NCBI GenBank assembly: GCA_946534775.1 | Contig: CAMNCZ010000090.1 | Location: 1 to 5,762, forward strand | DNA: 5,762 nucleotides | Source: an uncultured Eubacteriaceae bacterium | GTDB lineage: Bacteria > Bacillota > Clostridia > Lachnospirales > CAG-274 | Direction: 5' to 3' | The notes under the pieces: generated by a model | Databases searched by the model: none | Told to the model about the DNA's origin: nothing | The model's input: the letters and a program-made list of their open reading frames with translations, nothing else | Made by a program: the position numbers and the translations under genes | Shown: positions 5,471-5,762 of the stretch, one piece after another | How the letters are laid out: every line of letters begins with the position of its first letter | Position numbering within the stretch: position 1 is the stretch's first letter

Positions 5471-5762
5471 ATGTCGAATATGGTACCAAAGCATATAGCT
5501 ATAATAATGGACGGCAACGGCCGCTGGGCAAAAAAGAAAATGCTGCCGCGTATTATGGGGCACAAAATGGGGGCGGATGCGCTTGACAGGATGCTTAATG
5601 CAGCAGGCGGCCTGGGAGTGGAGCATATAACGGTATATGCCTTTTCCACCGAAAACTGGAAGCGTGCCGAAGAAGAAGTAGACGGAATAATGGGCATACT
5701 GCGTGAATATATAAACAAATATTTCCGCGAGTATACAAACAGTGATTTCAGGGTCGATTCAA
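5471..5762 (+). CDS. uppS: Isoprenyl transferase (undecaprenyl diphosphate synthase), N-terminal part
   Basis: Condenses isopentenyl diphosphate units onto farnesyl diphosphate in cis to make the C55 carrier lipid of peptidoglycan synthesis. Only the first 97 codons are in the window; the frame is open to the end, so this is truncation by the window edge. The N-terminus carries HIAIIMDGNGRWA (8-20) with the catalytic Asp14 and diphosphate-binding Gly-Asn-Gly-Arg, then Arg27 and GHKMG (30-34), and YAFSTENWKR (56-65). Position 24 is Met where Gly is common in this loop (KKKMLPR). AGAGG at 5459-5463, seven bases upstream, supports ATG 5471 over the in-frame ATG at 5480. The usual downstream partner cdsA would lie beyond the window. 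Confidence 0.95.
   Translation, partial: MSNMVPKHIAIIMDGNGRWAKKKMLPRIMGHKMGADALDRMLNAAGGLGVEHITVYAFSTENWKRAEEEVDGIMGILREYINKYFREYTNSDFRVDS

Noticed and set aside
5441..5472. TTGAGA at 5441-5446 as a -35 for uppS.
   Set aside because: The only -10-like sequences fall at 5464-5472, so transcription would start inside the coding region and lose the ribosome site.
1..5762. Mobile elements, CRISPR arrays, tRNA or rRNA genes, or a defence system.
   Set aside because: All sizable coding space is accounted for by six housekeeping or conserved genes, and no terminal inverted repeats, spaced identical repeats or RNA gene signatures were found on reading the sequence.

Overview
The window is a stretch of bacterial chromosome, all genes on the + strand, with the compact layout, strong purine-rich Shine-Dalgarno sites and A/T-rich intergenic DNA of a low-to-mid-GC Clostridia member (Firmicutes). 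The DUF5721-type protein, the DUF4163/DUF3298-like secreted protein and the aldolase subtype all point to Clostridia. The frequent CCC, GGC and GAC codons beside A-rich spacers suggest a gut or rumen Oscillospiraceae/Ruminococcaceae-like organism, but the family-level placement is inference.

Layout. Bases 8-955 encode a class II fructose-bisphosphate aldolase, with a short tandem repeat across its stop codon. A 201-base spacer (956-1156) holds a probable promoter followed at once by a long hairpin with a U-tract. Bases 1157-2668 encode an IMP dehydrogenase of the divergent type known from the protist Tritrichomonas foetus, closed by a clear terminator at 2677-2714. A strong promoter (2761-2789) whose -35 lies inside a palindrome then starts what looks like one transcription unit: a secreted DUF4163/DUF3298-like protein (2839-3618), a DUF5721-like cytosolic protein (3619-4077), UMP kinase pyrH (4095-4793) and ribosome recycling factor frr (4828-5382). 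A 13-bp perfect hairpin terminator (5390-5426) separates frr from uppS (5471 onward), which is cut by the window end.

How the genes relate. The aldolase is central glycolysis. GuaB is the committed step to guanine nucleotides, PyrH makes UDP for all pyrimidine nucleotides, Frr recycles ribosomes, and UppS makes the C55 carrier lipid for the cell wall. pyrH-frr-uppS is a widely conserved bacterial order, but the usual rpsB-tsf pair upstream is replaced here by the secreted protein and the DUF5721 gene, and a terminator sits before uppS.

No gap exceeds 300 bases. I see no mobile element, CRISPR, tRNA, rRNA or defence locus. Most of the window is ordinary housekeeping. The points worth a second look are the trichomonad-type IMPDH, the structured guaB leader, the operator-like palindrome, the unusual company of pyrH-frr, and the terminator before uppS.
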